The notes under the pieces: model-generated | The model's input: only the letters and a program-made list of their open reading frames with translations | What the model was told of the DNA's origin: nothing | Databases searched by the model: none | NCBI GenBank assembly: GCA_937871605.1 | Contig: CALMRM010000065.1 | Coordinates: 1-8,270 of the forward strand | DNA length: 8,270 nucleotides | Source of the DNA: an uncultured Terriglobus sp. | Lineage (GTDB): Bacteria; Acidobacteriota; Terriglobia; Terriglobales; Acidobacteriaceae | Reading direction: 5' to 3' | Translations under genes and position numbers: made by a program | Shown here: positions 7,477-8,270 of the stretch, piece by piece | Layout: each line of letters begins with the position of its first letter | Position numbering within the stretch: the stretch's first letter is position 1

Positions 7477-8270
7477 ATGAGCGAACCGGACGTGAAACGC
7501 AGAGACTTCCTGAAGACCGCGGGCATGGCAGCGGCAGCCGCCACCCTCACGCCGTGGACCGCGCGCAGCTACGCGGCCATTGCGGGTGCCAACGACCGCG
7601 TGCGCACCGGCATTGTAGGTTTTGGCGACCGCATGAAGGGCGCTCTTGTGCCCGCATTTATGGCCAACTGCAATGACATGAATTTCCAGTTCGCCGCCGT
7701 GTGCGACATCTGGAACATGCGCCGTGACCAGGGCGCGGCCATGCTGACGCAGAAGACCGGCAACAAGGTCGATGCGGTGCGCAACAACGACGAACTCTAC
7801 GCGCGCAAGGACATCGACGCCGTTCTGATTGCAACGGCAGATTTCCAGCATGCGCAGCACGGCATTGAAGCCGTGAATGCAGGCCGCGACGCCTACGTCG
7901 AAAAGCCAACGGCGCACTTCATGGAAGACGCACGCAACTTTCGCGCGGCCGTGCACAAGACCGGCAAGATCGTGCAGGTGGGCACACAGCGCCGCAGCAC
8001 GCCCAGCTATCAAAAGGCGTACGAGTACATCAAGAGCGGCGAGTTCGGGGACATCGTCATGGTGGAGATGACGTGGAATGTGAACCAGCCCGGCCGCTGG
8101 CGCCGTCCCGATGTCGTCCCGCTGCTGAAGGAGCAGGACACCGACTGGACACGCTATCAGCTCAACCTGCCGCGCGCACCGTTCGATGCGCGCAAGTATC
8201 TTGAGTTCCGGCTGTTCTGGCCATATTCCTCCGGCCTGCCGGACCAGTGGCTTGTACACCAGATCGACAC
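7477..8270 (+). CDS. Tat-exported Gfo/Idh/MocA family oxidoreductase, N-terminal part
   Basis: The reading frame stays open for 264 codons to the right edge; the family is usually 400-470 residues, so over a third is missing. Residues 7-20 (KRRDFLKTAGMAAA) form a twin-arginine signal, predicting export of the folded, cofactor-loaded enzyme to the periplasm. A Rossmann NAD(P)-binding fold starts at VRTGIVGFGDRMKG (42-55), a variant of GxGxxG with Met at the third glycine. AVCDIW (74-79) ends beta-2 with the acidic residue that usually contacts the ribose. DAVLIATADFQHAQHGIEAV (114-133) and YVEKPTAHF (140-148) follow, the latter being the family's EKP motif with the catalytic-site Lys143. Asp256 and His261 (GLPDQWLVHQID) probably complete the active site. 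Such proteins oxidise or epimerise sugars and polyols; the substrate is unknown. It diverges from the glycan genes. Confidence 0.95.
   Translation, partial: MSEPDVKRRDFLKTAGMAAAAATLTPWTARSYAAIAGANDRVRTGIVGFGDRMKGALVPAFMANCNDMNFQFAAVCDIWNMRRDQGAAMLTQKTGNKVDAVRNNDELYARKDIDAVLIATADFQHAQHGIEAVNAGRDAYVEKPTAHFMEDARNFRAAVHKTGKIVQVGTQRRSTPSYQKAYEYIKSGEFGDIVMVEMTWNVNQPGRWRRPDVVPLLKEQDTDWTRYQLNLPRAPFDARKYLEFRLFWPYSSGLPDQWLVHQID

Noticed and set aside
7102..8259. Long minus-strand reading frame of 385 residues opposite the oxidoreductase and the start of the 359-residue gene
   Set aside because: It lies antisense to a frame with a Tat signal, Rossmann fold and EKP motif, has no recognisable domain, and overlaps a second real gene. 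It is a by-product of GC-rich codon use.
1..8270. Mobile element, CRISPR, tRNA or defence-system signatures
   Set aside because: I saw no transposase or integrase motifs, terminal repeats, spaced direct repeats or tRNA-like ends on either strand; the window is ordinary envelope and carbohydrate gene content.

Overview
This GC-rich, densely coding window (six genes, almost no non-coding DNA) looks like a chromosomal segment of a Gram-negative bacterium with an outer membrane. The best guess is an acidobacterium (Terriglobia-like). That guess rests on the Tat-exported Gfo/Idh/MocA oxidoreductase, the style of the RND permease, and Gln/Gly/Asn-rich tails on envelope proteins. It is an inference, not a proof.

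Layout, read along the minus strand from right to left: a 359-residue protein of unrecognised family with glycosyltransferase-like features (7403-6324, GTG start); a family 2 glycosyltransferase (6222-5338); then a tripartite RND efflux operon. The operon consists of an inner-membrane permease (5212-1997), a periplasmic adaptor (1982-246) and the first 83 codons of a secreted protein that is most likely the outer-membrane channel (249 to beyond the left edge). Permease and adaptor are 14 bases apart, and adaptor and channel overlap by ATGA, so these three are almost certainly co-transcribed and co-translated. The gaps upstream (125 and 101 bases) are wider, so it is open whether the two glycan genes share the transcript.

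On the plus strand, diverging from a 73-base intergenic region, is the first 264 codons of a Tat-signal Gfo/Idh/MocA oxidoreductase (7477 to beyond the right edge).

Functionally the left two thirds encode one drug or metabolite efflux pump spanning the envelope. The right part carries carbohydrate-related genes: a GT2 enzyme, a probable glycan-related partner and an exported sugar or polyol dehydrogenase. I found no RNA genes, insertion sequences, CRISPR arrays, phage genes or transcription regulators. No clearly new multi-gene system is visible. The most interesting items are the unrecognised 359-residue protein next to the GT2 gene, the decorated adaptor, and the permease whose TM10 lysine is replaced.
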